Assembly: GCA_022266195.1 (NCBI GenBank)
Contig: WHVY01000003.1
Location: 9,300,001-9,364,000 of the forward strand
DNA length: 64,000 nt
Origin: Tetranychus cinnabarinus
Lineage: Eukaryota > Arthropoda > Arachnida > Trombidiformes > Tetranychidae
Direction of reading: 5' to 3'
This document shows positions 12,499-25,000 of the stretch, piece by piece. Positions within the stretch are counted from its first letter, which is position 1, and each line of letters starts with the position of its first letter. Both the position numbers and the translations under genes were made by a program. Under the pieces are notes generated by a model that had not been told where the DNA came from, did no database searches, and worked only from the letters and a program-made list of their open reading frames with translations.

Positions 12499-13875
12499 TT
12501 GTATATATATATTTTGTTAAATAAATTCAACATATCGCATGTTTTCATTGTAAAAAGCTGCCATTTTCTAGTCGATTTCCGATTGGCACCCGAAGACACA
12601 CATTTAGCTAAAACTAAACTTCAGGCTTTAACTAACAAACAGTTCGAGGAACTTGCCAAAGATGTTTATGATGAAGTTGACCGTCGTGAATTAGATGAAA
12701 TATGGTTGCAGCTTCGCAATCAGTCAACAGCCAGTCCAGAACATAATTTAGTTCCATTTTTACCAGTTAATCCGATGTTCTCGTCAACGCGAAATCAAGG
12801 CAGACAAAAGCTTGCTCGATTTAGTGCAAAAAATTTCACTTCTCTTTTAATCGATGTTCTTATCGAGTCCAAAAGAAGGCAACTTCATGCTCCCAAAAGT
12901 TCAGATGCTCATCCACCCCATAAACTTCGAATAACAAATTCCCGAATTGAATGGTGCTTACAAAATACCAGTGATGATGACACTGACCCATTATACGATT
13001 CAGTTGCCTCGGATGATGAAAGAGATTATGATGAAGTAGAAGATGCCTCAGCATTGAAGTCTAACCACAAATTAGCATCAAATCAACATAAGAGTGATAA
13101 CAATAATAGTTCATCGGATCAATATCGCATTTTACAAAACCAATTGTCTAAATCAGACTCACTTTTAAAAGAATTGATTGTTAGCAATAAAGATATGAAG
13201 ACTGAAATCTCGACTTTGAAAAACATTGTCAATACCTTGGTCAATGAAAATGCTCAACTTCGCTCTTTAGTAGTTACATCGAAAAATCAGACGTCTCAAG
13301 AGATTCCTTTTACCAATTCACCTGAACCAACAAATGTCAGTCCCCATCTTAATCATCATCATTATTCTCATGCACATCATTCTCCTGTATTGGCACCTCG
13401 TTCACCAAACAAAATTCTCATGACTCGAGCTGCATCTATGTATGACAAACCTTCAGGTGTTACGGAAAAATCTCAAATTACTCATCAAACTCCGACTCAC
13501 ACGCCAGTTCCGCCATCACCAGCAACAGTATCTTCACCTCTTCGAATACCTCAATCATGCAATTCACCACAACCAGTCTCTAGATCACCTATTCATGGTT
13601 TACAAGCAGCTCATAGTAATCAAAAGCTTGACCACGAATCTTTCTCTAGTCAAAGCGATTCTGAATATGCAGTTCTCTCGCCTAAACATAACTCGAGTCA
13701 TCCACCATCATTTCCAATAAAAGAAGATGTTTTTCGTAAAAGCGAACAAATAACGAAAGGTAGAGATGCAATGAGCGTGGCAAAATATATTTTCTATTTT
13801 TATCATTATACAAATTCAATCCCTAATCTGAAAGAGTTGAAAAATGTAAACTTGAAAAAGCTCAATTACCTTTAG
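12499..13875 (+). pseudogene. Truncated GIT fragment (third copy)
   Basis: Open frame of 458 codons if read from the ATG at 12499. It contains the GIT Spa2-homology repeats, coiled coil and Pro/Ser/His linker, but the internal deletion removes the end of the long exon, both terminal exons and the start of the 3' UTR. After the ITKGR junction the frame reads into former 3' UTR for about 35 codons. No ArfGAP, ankyrin or paxillin-binding region remains. I expect no GIT function from this copy. Confidence 0.8.
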
Positions 13876-14240
13876 TAAATTTTTAAACCTTTTAAACTTT
13901 ACCTTTTTTATTATACAAATTGTAAACTCAATTTTCAAATTATATGTAATTAAATAAAACATCAAAAAATGTTTTCCCTAATAACACTCAAAGTAGCTTT
14001 GATTTTTCTGCTTCTAAATCAACCAATGGGTTAACCTTTTCATAGATCATGAATGACGCTGAATTGTCTTTAAAAACAAATTTATTGTAAATAGATTACT
14101 AAATATCAACTGAAAGTGTAGATTGAGCTTAGGCTTTGTTTCTTTTCTATTTTGGGTGACTTTTAGTAATTCGTAAAATACCATGAAATGTAAACTTATC
14201 CAATTTATTATTAGAAATATAAAAAGAAAAATAAAAACAT
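12590..14240. repeat. Third, partial copy of the GIT 3' region with internal deletion
   Basis: Matches unit 2 at offset 4,999 from 12590 to 13762, then jumps to the equivalent of 9381, skipping 617 bases of unit 2 (8764-9380), and continues to about 14240, where similarity stops after an ATAAAAACAT stretch. From 12590 to 13634 I see no differences from the other copies; from 13635 onward base differences and small indels appear regularly. Confidence 0.93.
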
Positions 14241-16624
14241 CATAAGTTTTTATTCTGGTTATCTGCTTATCAATCGATTTCAACTATTCTTCTCTACAGT
14301 TGTTTAATTAGGTTGTTTTGAGCTATTTGTAACTTGTTTGTGATTTTAATTATGCTGATAAAACATTGTTTATTTCAATTTCCGTAAGATATTCCTCTGT
14401 TAATGGTTGCATTATAAATCAACAGCTACGCATGAAAAAGACTCTGCATATTGCGTCTTTTTTTATTTTATTTTGATCTTGAAAGGGAAAACATGATGAG
14501 AGGCAAATATCTATCTTGATACTCTCACTTTTTATTCAACAACACAACCAAAGTCTCATCTCATTTATCTCTTTACCTTTTATTATTTCAACATTATTAT
14601 TTGCATTTATATACAATCAACAATTAATCTTTTAAACCAGAGTCTTATTTGGTATCAATTGTATGTGTCAAAAGGTATTGCTAGGTGAAGGGTTACCCTT
14701 GTTTGCCAGTTTGCCATCTCCATCACATAAACAACAAAAAAATCCCTAGGTAAGTATCAATTTATCAATCATATTTTGATTATATCTTCATCACATTTAT
14801 TCCTGTAATTTGGAACATTATTTACATGGTTTTTTTCAACATTAGTTTATTTAGACTGTTAGATGTTAGATGTTTTAATACCCATTGCAAATTCCCCACC
14901 CCTTGTTTACTCCAAAAAATCCTAAGCTCTCTTTGTCCTGTGTTTGTCTATGTATTACCATTACCTATTCAATAACATTGGTGATGTCTTTTTTTACCTT
15001 TTTGACCAACTATCATATTGTCTAATTATTTTTCAATATTTTTCTAATTATATTTTCTTTTCTTTATGATTACTTTTCTCAATTTTCATCTTTTCTCCAC
15101 AACACACGGAATCCGCCCATTTCAATTAACGTGGCTGTTGTTTTTTTGTTTTTAACCATTGGATAGCTGTTTCTTGCTTCATTTTACTCTAAAAATTGTG
15201 TTTTTAATCGACAGTCAACATGTAAAATTCATCTATTTATGTTGATTGGAAAGTGTAAATTAGTGACAAATCCATTCATCTCATATTGTCCATCTTATAG
15301 CCTGGATTATTGGTTTACAGTTCTTCACTTTTGCTTCAACTTTACAACCCAAGATTAAGGTAAAACCTTTTTATCTATAGAAATAAAAGCGCGCTTATTT
15401 TTGAATGAGATAATCTAAACTCCCATTTTATACCTTGCATTAATTAATTTAATGATAATAGTTAGATATCATATTGGTATTTCTTTGACTAAAAAGACAA
15501 GATTTCATCAGCATAATGTAACTCCATAATAGTGATATTTACTGGTTTCGCTTTTTCTGCTCACCTTCATCTCTAATAAACCAGAGTATTCAGTTCAGCT
15601 TTCATATGAAACTCTTATAGCAAATGGGTAAAACCCAGGTAGCTCTCCTTTAGTTGTCTTAAAATGACTAGAAGTCTAAGATCATCTGGTCTCACTTATA
15701 CTTATCCCTTGTAGTTGAATCTTCAAAATTATTAATTGATCAATCTGCCATCTTCTATCAAATGCATGAATATATTTTTAGAATCTTACACACAAATGAG
15801 AATAGTTCCTTATGTATGCTCTTCATCCAAGTTATCCCCTTCTTTTTGTTGTTGGGGTGTTTTCTTCTTCAAACTGGTCAGTGGTGAAGCAAATTTGGTT
15901 ATCCAGATTTCTTGTCTGATAATCTTTTGTCTTCCCATTATGTTCTGATTTTATTCAATCTCCTAATCAATCTTTCAGCATTTGTTCATTCTTAGTTTTC
16001 ATCTGTTATGAAATCTCTGCTTGCTTTACCAATGTAATTATCAAAAATGCTTGGAAGAATATATTTCATCCTGTTGGATCACACACGTCATCGGTCATTT
16101 TCCTACCTATTATGTTTACCTCTATTGTTTGGTGTTTTTTGTTTTTCAAATCCATGGAAATATCAACCCATTTTTTGACTTGCAACATCATCAAGTGGCC
16201 TTGCGTTTCTTAACCCTTTTCCACTTTCAAGTCCATTTTGATCATCATCTTAAATTAGTGTCTTGTTTCCCTGCGTTCCTACCTTCTTCATCTAGTCAGT
16301 TGTTTTCCATTTTATTTCTTCACCAAGAATATGTTTCCATATTACATTTTTATTCATGTGATTTTCAAAATGGTCATTGACTCTCTTTAAAGGCTGTCAT
16401 ACTATTATGATTATTGGATGTTATAAATTTTTGCTTGCCTCAACTTATTGTCTAGTTGTTCCTTCCAACAGTCTACTATAGTTATTTCAATACATTAATC
16501 AACCGTTTTTTTTCTCTGAAATGTCAACCAAGAAACAATTCTCTTATTATATCAGTCACTCCTTGACTCTAATTTAATTCATTAATTTATTTTTGACTTT
16601 TTCCATGTTTGTTTACAGTAAACT
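14241..16624. other. Upstream region of the BAH gene, no gene recognised
   Basis: AT-rich, with long T/C-rich tracts on the plus strand. An acceptor-like TTTACAG ends at about 16618, only six bases before the BAH gene ATG, implying an unseen 5' UTR exon within this region. The open frames at 15736-15948 and 16021-16380 show no family resemblance and look like chance. Confidence 0.5.
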
Positions 16625-19600
16625 ATGTGGCGACCCTGGCGAAAATCATGTGGAAATGAAACTAATGTCCGGAGTTACGTTCCCTGTGAGCAATGTGAAT
16701 CATCATTATCCATGAATACATACACCACTCTCACACCTAGTAATGCAATCTCTGTGGGTAATGAAACACTCTTACACCGGACTCCGTTAATTCAAGAACA
16801 GTCGGAAGCATTAACCATCAAAAGCGATTGTGCATCATTATCAGACGATGAGATCACTGGATCAGGTAACTTTTTACTTTTTATCACAAGAAAAAAGCTC
16901 TGAAATAATGCTGATTGGTAGTCTTAATTTCCTACAAATGTCTAGTTTTTGCTTATACTTTGTGAATTTCAATTGAATTGATGAGTGTTGACAGAAGGCT
17001 GAATTGTACAAACAAAATTGTAAAGCTAAATATGTTTAAATATTTACATGTATTATTTTTCCCAACTAATTATTTCCTTTATAACGCTTTTTGATCTCAT
17101 CTTATGTGAACTCAATAGATAATTTTCGTCGCATTTGATAACCTAAATTTATCAACAGTTTGATCAGTCTAAATTTTTATGCACTCATACTATCCATCTT
17201 CTGTGGCCTTTGAAACACTTCATTTTGATAAATTATCATTCTATTTTATTGTAATTTTTATGTTTGAACTCTTAATCATTTTTGAATGTCTAGATTGTGT
17301 TGGATTTTGGAAAGAAAATGAACCAGATAAGATTTCGTTGATGATTTCTTGCCTCTTTTTCAGACTGTTGTTAAGACTTTGCCCAGAAAGAGGGAGTAGA
17401 AATGGTTCTAAGAAAACGAGCGGTTAATTTAATCAGATTCTAGTTGAGGATTATAAAATATTTTTTGTCTAGATCAAAGGTTGTTTACTGAGCTTTTCTG
17501 GATGTTAAGAAAATGGCTGTCTTTTGGAAAATCTTTTTGTCTTGTTGAAATACGATAGCATTGACTAAGGGGTTAGTTGCAAAATTATAAAGATATAAAG
17601 AGGCCGCTAATTGGCTACTAGCTGACGCCTCCTTTTTCGATATTTCTTCTTACTCTGCAATGCGAAGTGAAACAGAGTTGTTTTTGAATCCGCGCAAACC
17701 TTATTCTCTGTGTTATCGAGTGAAAATCAAACCTTTTATTCATCTTACACATCTGTGACTAACCTAGTCTCTTTGCTAGCTCATTTTGTGCTAATTCAAC
17801 CTTTTTTAAGCTACTTTATTCAACATTGCTTCATACTCGCCTTTAAAATTTGTGATCTCATCTGCTTTTTTCTCATTCTTCTAATTACTCTTTGTTATTT
17901 TACTTTTTTAGATACCTACCGTTCCAGGTATTATTACGATTCACCTATTTCTGGATCACCGCCACCTCCTTCAATCTACTATCCATTGGAGAGACCCTAT
18001 TTGATCAACAGTGAATTTACCTCACAGGCCATTCCCACTTTACCTGTTGCCAGTCCTGAAGTTATCAACTTTATTAAACAACGGGATCTTGACCGTTTAG
18101 TCGATCGTATTGAGAGCTACAATTGTAATGATAATACCATAAACTCTTTTGTTCCTCGAACCATGGTAGACAATGAAACGACTGAACCTTTCATCCCGAC
18201 AGAAGATGATGTCCCTAATAAGCAATCTTCTATCTCGTGTTGTGATGGTTTAACTTTACTCAGTGCTCTTGCTGAGCAACGGGCTCTTGAAGAAGAAAGC
18301 CGACTAGAATATGACCGCTGTTATTCTAGTTATCCCTACACGGAATACAAACCAACCAGTCTGTTAACGCCACCAGTTTCTTTGGCCAGAAAGATTAATT
18401 CAGAGCCACCAGAACGTATGCAATCAGTTGAAAGACCAATCAGTACTAGCTCTACCGATTGTAACTTTAAAGAAGACAGTTGGTCCGATGAACCTACCTT
18501 TGAACCTCAATCGAATTCTCCAATACCAACAACTTCCCCTCCACCTCCTCCATCTTCAATTGATCTTCCGCCTATCACCACTCCGTCATCGAATTCTGAA
18601 ACTAATGATTCATCATCAGTCACTCCCTCCGAAAGTAACACGGATAAAATCAAGAACGATAAAGTGTTAATGAAAGATTTAATTCCAGCTATTGACCTTC
18701 CTTTAAAGAAAAGGAACCGTCAATCATCATCTTCATCTTCCAACGAATATAATTTCACACGTCGAAGTGAAAGATTATTCGTTCTTGAATCATATTTTCT
18801 TTGTGGGATCAAACCACCTGACGCTCGACGCGAGTTATTTGAAAAAACTCCATCAAAGTCGAAAAAAGCGACCCAAAAAGAGTCTAAACCCAATTCATCG
18901 CCATCATCTACACAATCATCAACAACGCCATCATCATCATCGACAACACCATCAAATCATAATACATCAACTTCCCCATCAAATTCATCATCTTTGAATA
19001 AGTCTTGTCAGCAAGCAGAGGCCGTTATAAATAACAAATGTGATTACAAAAGTGAGGAAACAAAAGTTAAAAGAAAGAAGAGGAATCTATTCGATAACAT
19101 GAATGTTGAAAACGATTCCTCTATAAAGCCTGTCAAAAATGTAAATAAATCGAGATATACTAAAAATACAAAGAAACCAAATAATACAAGTAATAAAGAT
19201 TATGATAGTGATAGTGATAATTCAGCATTTATTAATGAAGAATGGAACTGGTCTGGTCCCGTAATCAAAAAAGTAACTGGAAAGTGCAAGGCTAAAAAAA
19301 CCTACTATAACGAAATAACCCGTGGCAAAGAGGTTATTAGAGTCGGCGATTGTGCCGTATTTATCTCAAAGACAAAATCAACCTTACCTTATGTTGGACG
19401 AATTGATTCAATGTGGCAATCATCAAATGGAAGTATGATTGTTCGCCTTAAATGGTTTTACCATCCGGAGGAAACCAAATCTCAACCAAATCTCAAAGAT
19501 CTGAGGGTAAGTTATTGAACCTTAATCAATTTACTTCCTTTTATAACAAAATTATTTCCAAAATTATTAAAACAACCATTTATTTTTTATTTAGGGAGCT

Positions 19601-19816
19601 TTATTTGAATCGGCTCATTTTGATCAAAATGATGTTCGTACTATACTTCATAAATGTTCAGTCCTACCGTGGGAAGAGTATCAAAGTTGCCTGAAAGAGA
19701 ATCCTGAACAGTTAAACTCCAATTCTCCTCCAAAGCTCTACTATTTGGCTGGATATTATGACGCTGTCACCGGAAAGGTCCAATGTGCGCCTGAAATTCC
19801 TATGAAAGAAGCTTAA
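16625..19816 (+). CDS. wge: BAH-domain chromatin protein, winged eye / BAHCC1 / TNRC18 group
   Basis: Nuclear chromatin regulator; BAH domains of this group are reported to read repressive histone marks (family knowledge). Exons 16625-16865, 17912-19506 and 19595-19816 give 685 residues. The first 530 residues are mostly disordered, rich in Ser, Pro and Thr with Ser runs. The C-terminal 130-150 residues are the BAH domain: RGKEVIRVGDCAVFIS, LPYVGRIDSMWQ, VRLKWFYHPEET, GALFESAHFDQNDVRTI, LYYLAGYYD. Those segments are diagnostic for BAHCC1/TNRC18 rather than BAHD1. It is far shorter than the fly and human members, and no separate Tudor-like region is recognised. Exon 1 joins at phase 1 to make an Asp codon. 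The symbol is by orthology and could be a lineage-specific paralogue. Confidence 0.87.
16866..17911 (+). other. First coding intron of the BAH gene
   Basis: GT at 16866 to AG at 17911. The acceptor has a strong pyrimidine tract (TTTTACTTTTTTAG). Open frames inside (17179-17427 and the upstream extension of exon 2) have no recognisable content. Confidence 0.75.
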
Positions 19817-22091
19817 AAAGCTTAATTTTTACCTTCTGCATTTATCTCGAACCAGCCTTCATCTTTTTCAAGAATTTCTTTTAGCTTCACTCACCTTTTT
19901 TTATTCCTACTATTCCTTCTCTTTATTTATGAAAACCCTTTTCTTTTTCATTTTTCGCCCGATTTCAATCTCATAGTATTAAGTAGACAGGTAGTTTTAA
20001 ATCTCTTTCAGCTATTTCATTTCAAATGATTGATAACAATGGTATATGATTTATTAGCTTGTTTTTACTTCCATTTTATTAATTAAACAAAATTTGCATT
20101 TCAACTTGAACCTAATTCCATATTTGAAAACATTTGCTAACAACAATTCATAATTTTTTACCCTTTACAGCAATCAAATTCAATTGATGAATGATCAATG
20201 CGCTTGAAATTCATACAACCACTGATAAAAATTTGAATTTATCATTAACACCATTTTATCAATAATTATTTAGATTGATAGTTTAAGAAACTCATTTTCT
20301 GACCAATTAGTTGAGATTTTTCAATAGGATTTTCTCAGATAAAGAAAAAATTCAGAAAAATCTTTCCTATGGAAATTTAATTATAAATTTCATATTATCA
20401 TTGATTATGGGAACTTCAAGCCCAATTGATATTTTTTCAACTCTTGATTTTTGATCAGTTTTAGTCAGCAACTTCATTGCTTAAAGCATGATTTAGCTAA
20501 ACTCAAATTCAAGAATATTCAATATTCTTTATCAATTCTGTGCAAATTAAAGAGCAAATTTTGTTTGATTATGATAGTGAAAATCGAAACAATTAATTGA
20601 TTTGACCATGTTATTTGATCATTTGAAATGAATTAACTGCAAAGGTTTCAAGCTTTACTGTTCACCTAATATTTCTTCATTTGATAACACTATTCCTCTT
20701 TTAATGAGAGGTTCGTTATGTTTGTGTCATCACTCAAATTTTAAGAAATGTTTCTTTGTCTCCTTTTGTCTCCTTTCATTTTGAATTTCAAATGCAAGTT
20801 CCATCATTAAACCAGTACTTTTCATCCTCGTTAAAATAATCAAAATGTCTTCATCTTTGGTGAAAAAAAACAACAATTCATCATCAATGTGAAAGCTTTA
20901 ACTCTAAAATCAAAAAAAACATTTATTTTCATTCTTTATTAGTTTCAATCCACCTTCTCAATCAATTTGCTTATCCGAATGGTTTGCTTCACATTTTGGT
21001 GTCATTATTAGCTGATATTCAAATGGATTGATATGTTGAAATGAAACTCATTGATATTGATTATCATAGTTGTATTTGTATCTACTTATTACATTATTAT
21101 GCAATTAAAATACGATTAATTTTTCCATTTTCTCATCAAATTATTACACATTTTACATTAATTGTAGAATAGACCATGTAAATTGAACCTTTAAATTCAA
21201 TTTGTAAACCCAAATCCCATTTAAGTGTCGTTTATTGACAAATTTGTTTCAATAAAATTGAATTTTCAATCAATTTACAATTGTTGAACTACACATTAAA
21301 CTCACGTCTCAAATTTAACAATTTAATGAAGTTGGACAATCAAGATGATAATAACACAGACATTTGGACGAAATCTTTTATTTAATGCTTTCAAAAAATT
21401 ATGTTATCAATTCACAGCACTGGGCAGGCAACTGCTACAATTAGATTTTTAATTTAATGCATTTTTGAAACCAGTTAATCAAACAACGGTTCACTTGAAG
21501 ATACCTTTCATACCTTTGATGCCTTTTGAAGCAAATACAAGGATTGAGAACAATTCATTTCAAAAATTGTATTTAATCAAAAATCTAACAACAACAGTCA
21601 CTTATCCTTGTTTGTCTGATTTAATTGCATTAATTACTATGATTATTAAGACTAGAGGATCAGCAAAATGATAAAATCCACTTCAAAGGGAGAAAAAATA
21701 AAATCTTATAATTTTTAAATATTTCAATTAACATGAAGTATTAACGATTAATAATATTACAAATTAAAAATAATCTTAGTCCGAACTAGATTGTCAACAA
21801 ATAGATTGATCTCCTTCCACTTGCAGAGATAGTTGATTGCACGTTATTTGAAGTCTTTTTTGTGGTGATTAAAATCACCGAGTAATGAGTGAAAACATAA
21901 AATTGATAATATAATTCAACATATTCACACACAGGTGCAAATGAATAAATAAAATAAATACTGAATGGTGATCCTTTGAAAGAGATTAAAAGAAAGACAA
22001 AATTTGATGGTGATTAAATTATGGTGATGATGATGGTCAAGCAAATGGATTAAACTCTTTGGATTGTTTCTGCTTTTCATTTGGTGGCCAA
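19817..22091. other. Convergent intergenic region between BAH gene and myosin III
   Basis: Very AT-rich, with many AATTGAT/CAATTGA words. It includes the 3' UTRs of both converging genes. A 68-codon frame at 21465-21671 is unsupported. No mobile element recognised. Confidence 0.5.
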
Positions 22092-25000
22092 TTATTGCGG
22101 TGACATTATTCCTTTGCATCTTTTCAGTGTATCTGTTGGAGCGTGTTCAGTCCGACGAAGTAATTTACGAAAGTCAAATGGAAATTCTTCCGTTGCTGAC
22201 GCTTTTCTCATGCTTCCGTCACTTTTATTGGTTCCTGTTGATGTTGGTTTGAGTATTTTCCGAAATTGATATGGACCTTGATCAGAGGCTGAACCTGTTT
22301 CTGGTGATATATTGTAAGGTTGTCCTCCTCCACACCGTTGAAACCAACTTTCAACTTCAACCAAAACCTTTTTTCCGCTCCCGGCATTGTTCGCTTCAGA
22401 TGGACTAGTAACACTTTTCGGGGAAATGACTTCATTGGGTTCGTTTGATTTCACCTTGTTATACCTTTCACTTGCAAGACCAGATTTTTCATCATCTAAT
22501 TTGAACAAAAATGAGTATTTATTAGAATTTATTCAGATGGTAAGTCTGAGAATCTGTCGAATCTCATGGCAGCTCAAATATTAATCTAAGCGCGTTTAAA
22601 TTGTGGACACTTACGTAAAATATCTCCAGATGTTTGTTTTATTAAATCCCACCATTTACTAGAAATTAGGTTCTCTTTTTCATGGTGTTCTAATCGTTGT
22701 TGTAACATATAGTCTTCACTTAGGAATTTGCCAACTGAAATAATCTCGGCTTGAGGTTGATTAAAGCTAAAAAATGGAAAGAAATTGGATTAATTAAAGA
22801 TTGAACGAGTTACATTTTATAAATTGTTTAGGTAGTAGTGACAACTAATCTAATTAGGTTTGATAATTTTACTTTTTCTCAAGATTTCTCAATGGAGCAT
22901 CCCAAGGATCTTCCAAAGTGTACGGGACACTTTATCATTTGGTAAGCATTAGATAATTAAGAAGAGCAAATTATTAGAAACAATGATTGAAGATACATTG
23001 ATCTATTCATTAATAGTAATAGATATTGGTAGCAGTTTTAAAATCAACCTTTTCTTCTAATTGTTTCAAGATATATTTCAATTAGATTAACAGATTAAAA
23101 ATTAACTTACTCATAGTCAATTCCAATTTTGGATGAAAGGAGGAAATGAGCAGGATATTGGTCATTATTATCAGTAGATCGCTGCTGATGTAAATTTTGA
23201 ATTAAATGATGAGCACGGGAACTTTTGTTATTTGATTGTAATCTAGGATTTACCTCGTTTTTACCATTAGGTGTCATTGGTCCAATATTGAGACATTGTG
23301 GACGAGTTGAGTGAAGTTGGTTGTGAACATTCTGATTTCGAGACCATATCTGATGAGATGGTTGATTATTATTCACTCCTACGGAAGCTTGGTACATTTT
23401 CATTCTCTCGGCAACAAAATGGTTTCCTTTGGAAGACAAGAGTTGCTCTTGTTTTTGCTGCTGCAAATGTTGTTGTTGGTGTAAATGGTGGTGATATTGA
23501 CCATGATGATTGTTATATTTGGAATAATCTTTTGCATTTGCAAATACTTGTCGTTGATGTGGTGGAACAATAGGAGCTGGAATCACTCTTCGATTCTCAT
23601 CTAAGTGCGGCTTAACCTTTTTCCTAGTTAAATAGCCTCTAACATCTGTATAAGAAAAGTTGAAAAACTCTGATTAATATCTTAAAATTGAAAAATTGAA
23701 TCATTGATGAGATAAAAAAAGATAAAAAACAATACATTTTTGGATTAAAACTGCTGCTTTATCTGGAGATTGCCAATATGGGCAACGACCATTTCTTTGG
23801 TGTTGTTGTTGTTGTTGGTTATGGCTTTGATTAGGGTTGGAATGTTGATGGACCAATGGAGACGATGATGAAGTTGATGACGATGATGAGATCATCATAT
23901 TAGCTTCATAAGAGCGAGCTCTTTTGGCTTGATTAGGAGTTGATGTTGGACTAATCGAAGATCCGTCATTATTTCCATAATTGGGTTTACTTTTCGCTTC
24001 CATCATTCGTTTTCTTGCCAGCCAACCTCGAGCATACTTCTGCATGATCAAGATGGATCTAGCAACATTCCACCGTTCCTTTTCAGCCCTTTTCTTGGCC
24101 AGCCAACGACGAGCAAAAGCTTGTACTCTAATAATTTTCTGGACTACTTCATCATAAACTCTGGATAAATATTCAATGTGATAGTATTTGAGAAAAACCT
24201 TTGTTTTGCCCAAAGCCCAACCATCTAAACCTAAACGAACCAACAAAAGGCGACAAGTCTCTCTATCAGCTACGACCTTTTCTTCAAAACTGAAAACAAG
24301 AAAACTGTATCTTCGTAAAAATTCAGCGAAAGGAATTCTGTGAGAGAAGCCCATTTGACGAATCTTGATTGTTTCCATTATTCCAGTGTAAGCCAATTGT
24401 TCAGCAATCTTTTCCCTACTCAGTGTCATTGCTAATTTAGAGTCGTTTGGTTTAATGCAACGGACAAAATGTGGAGCTCCATTAGTTAATTTGTGAAGTA
24501 GATCCATTAATGAGAAACGAAAGTAAGTAGCCACAGTTTGTTGAGTTCGTGTTTGACTAACCAACCCATTACGATCATAATCAAAACCATTCTTTCCATT
24601 TGAAAGGCCATCAATTTTATTAGGTGTATCATTAGATGAATTGGAATCAATTTCAGATCCAATGTAAAGATGGCCAGTTTTGGTTAATGGACAGGCAAAT
24701 AATGCTTTAACAATAGGCACGGACGATTGGCGAAGTAATTGGATCACCTCAAGTGGCACATAATTACGATTCTTTTCTAAAAAATTTCTAGCATCATAAG
24801 TAACCTGTAAAAGAGTGGTAAGAAAATTTATTTTAGTAAACGTTAATTATCCAAGCCTCAAACAATACAGAAAAGAATAATGAAAATGTTCAAAATGACA
24901 TAATACACATGCAAAGTCACACTTATTAAACATTTGTCATTCTAAAAGTGTTTGATTTTCCATATTGAGTAGTAAATTGGTGGCGAAAATACAAAGGGTT

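Larger units (their letters stand above)
7590..12588. repeat. 5.0 kb tandem duplication, unit 2
   Basis: Direct-repeat copy of 2590-7589, 4,999 bp long because of the one-base loss in SON. The 5' junction sequence ending CGATTTCCGATTGGCA is the same at the start of unit 2 (about 7570-7589) and of the partial third unit (about 12570-12588), so both join points have a common origin. Base-level identity was checked row by row at landmarks and through the repeated open frames, not by a full alignment. Confidence 0.95.

Noticed and set aside
15736..16380. ORFs in the presumed 5' intron of the BAH gene
   Set aside because: Cys/Phe/Leu-rich chance translations with no motif, in a T-rich region.
19452..19694. 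ORF across the last BAH-gene intron
   Set aside because: It reads the intron in a different frame; the spliced frame has strong BAH homology on both sides.
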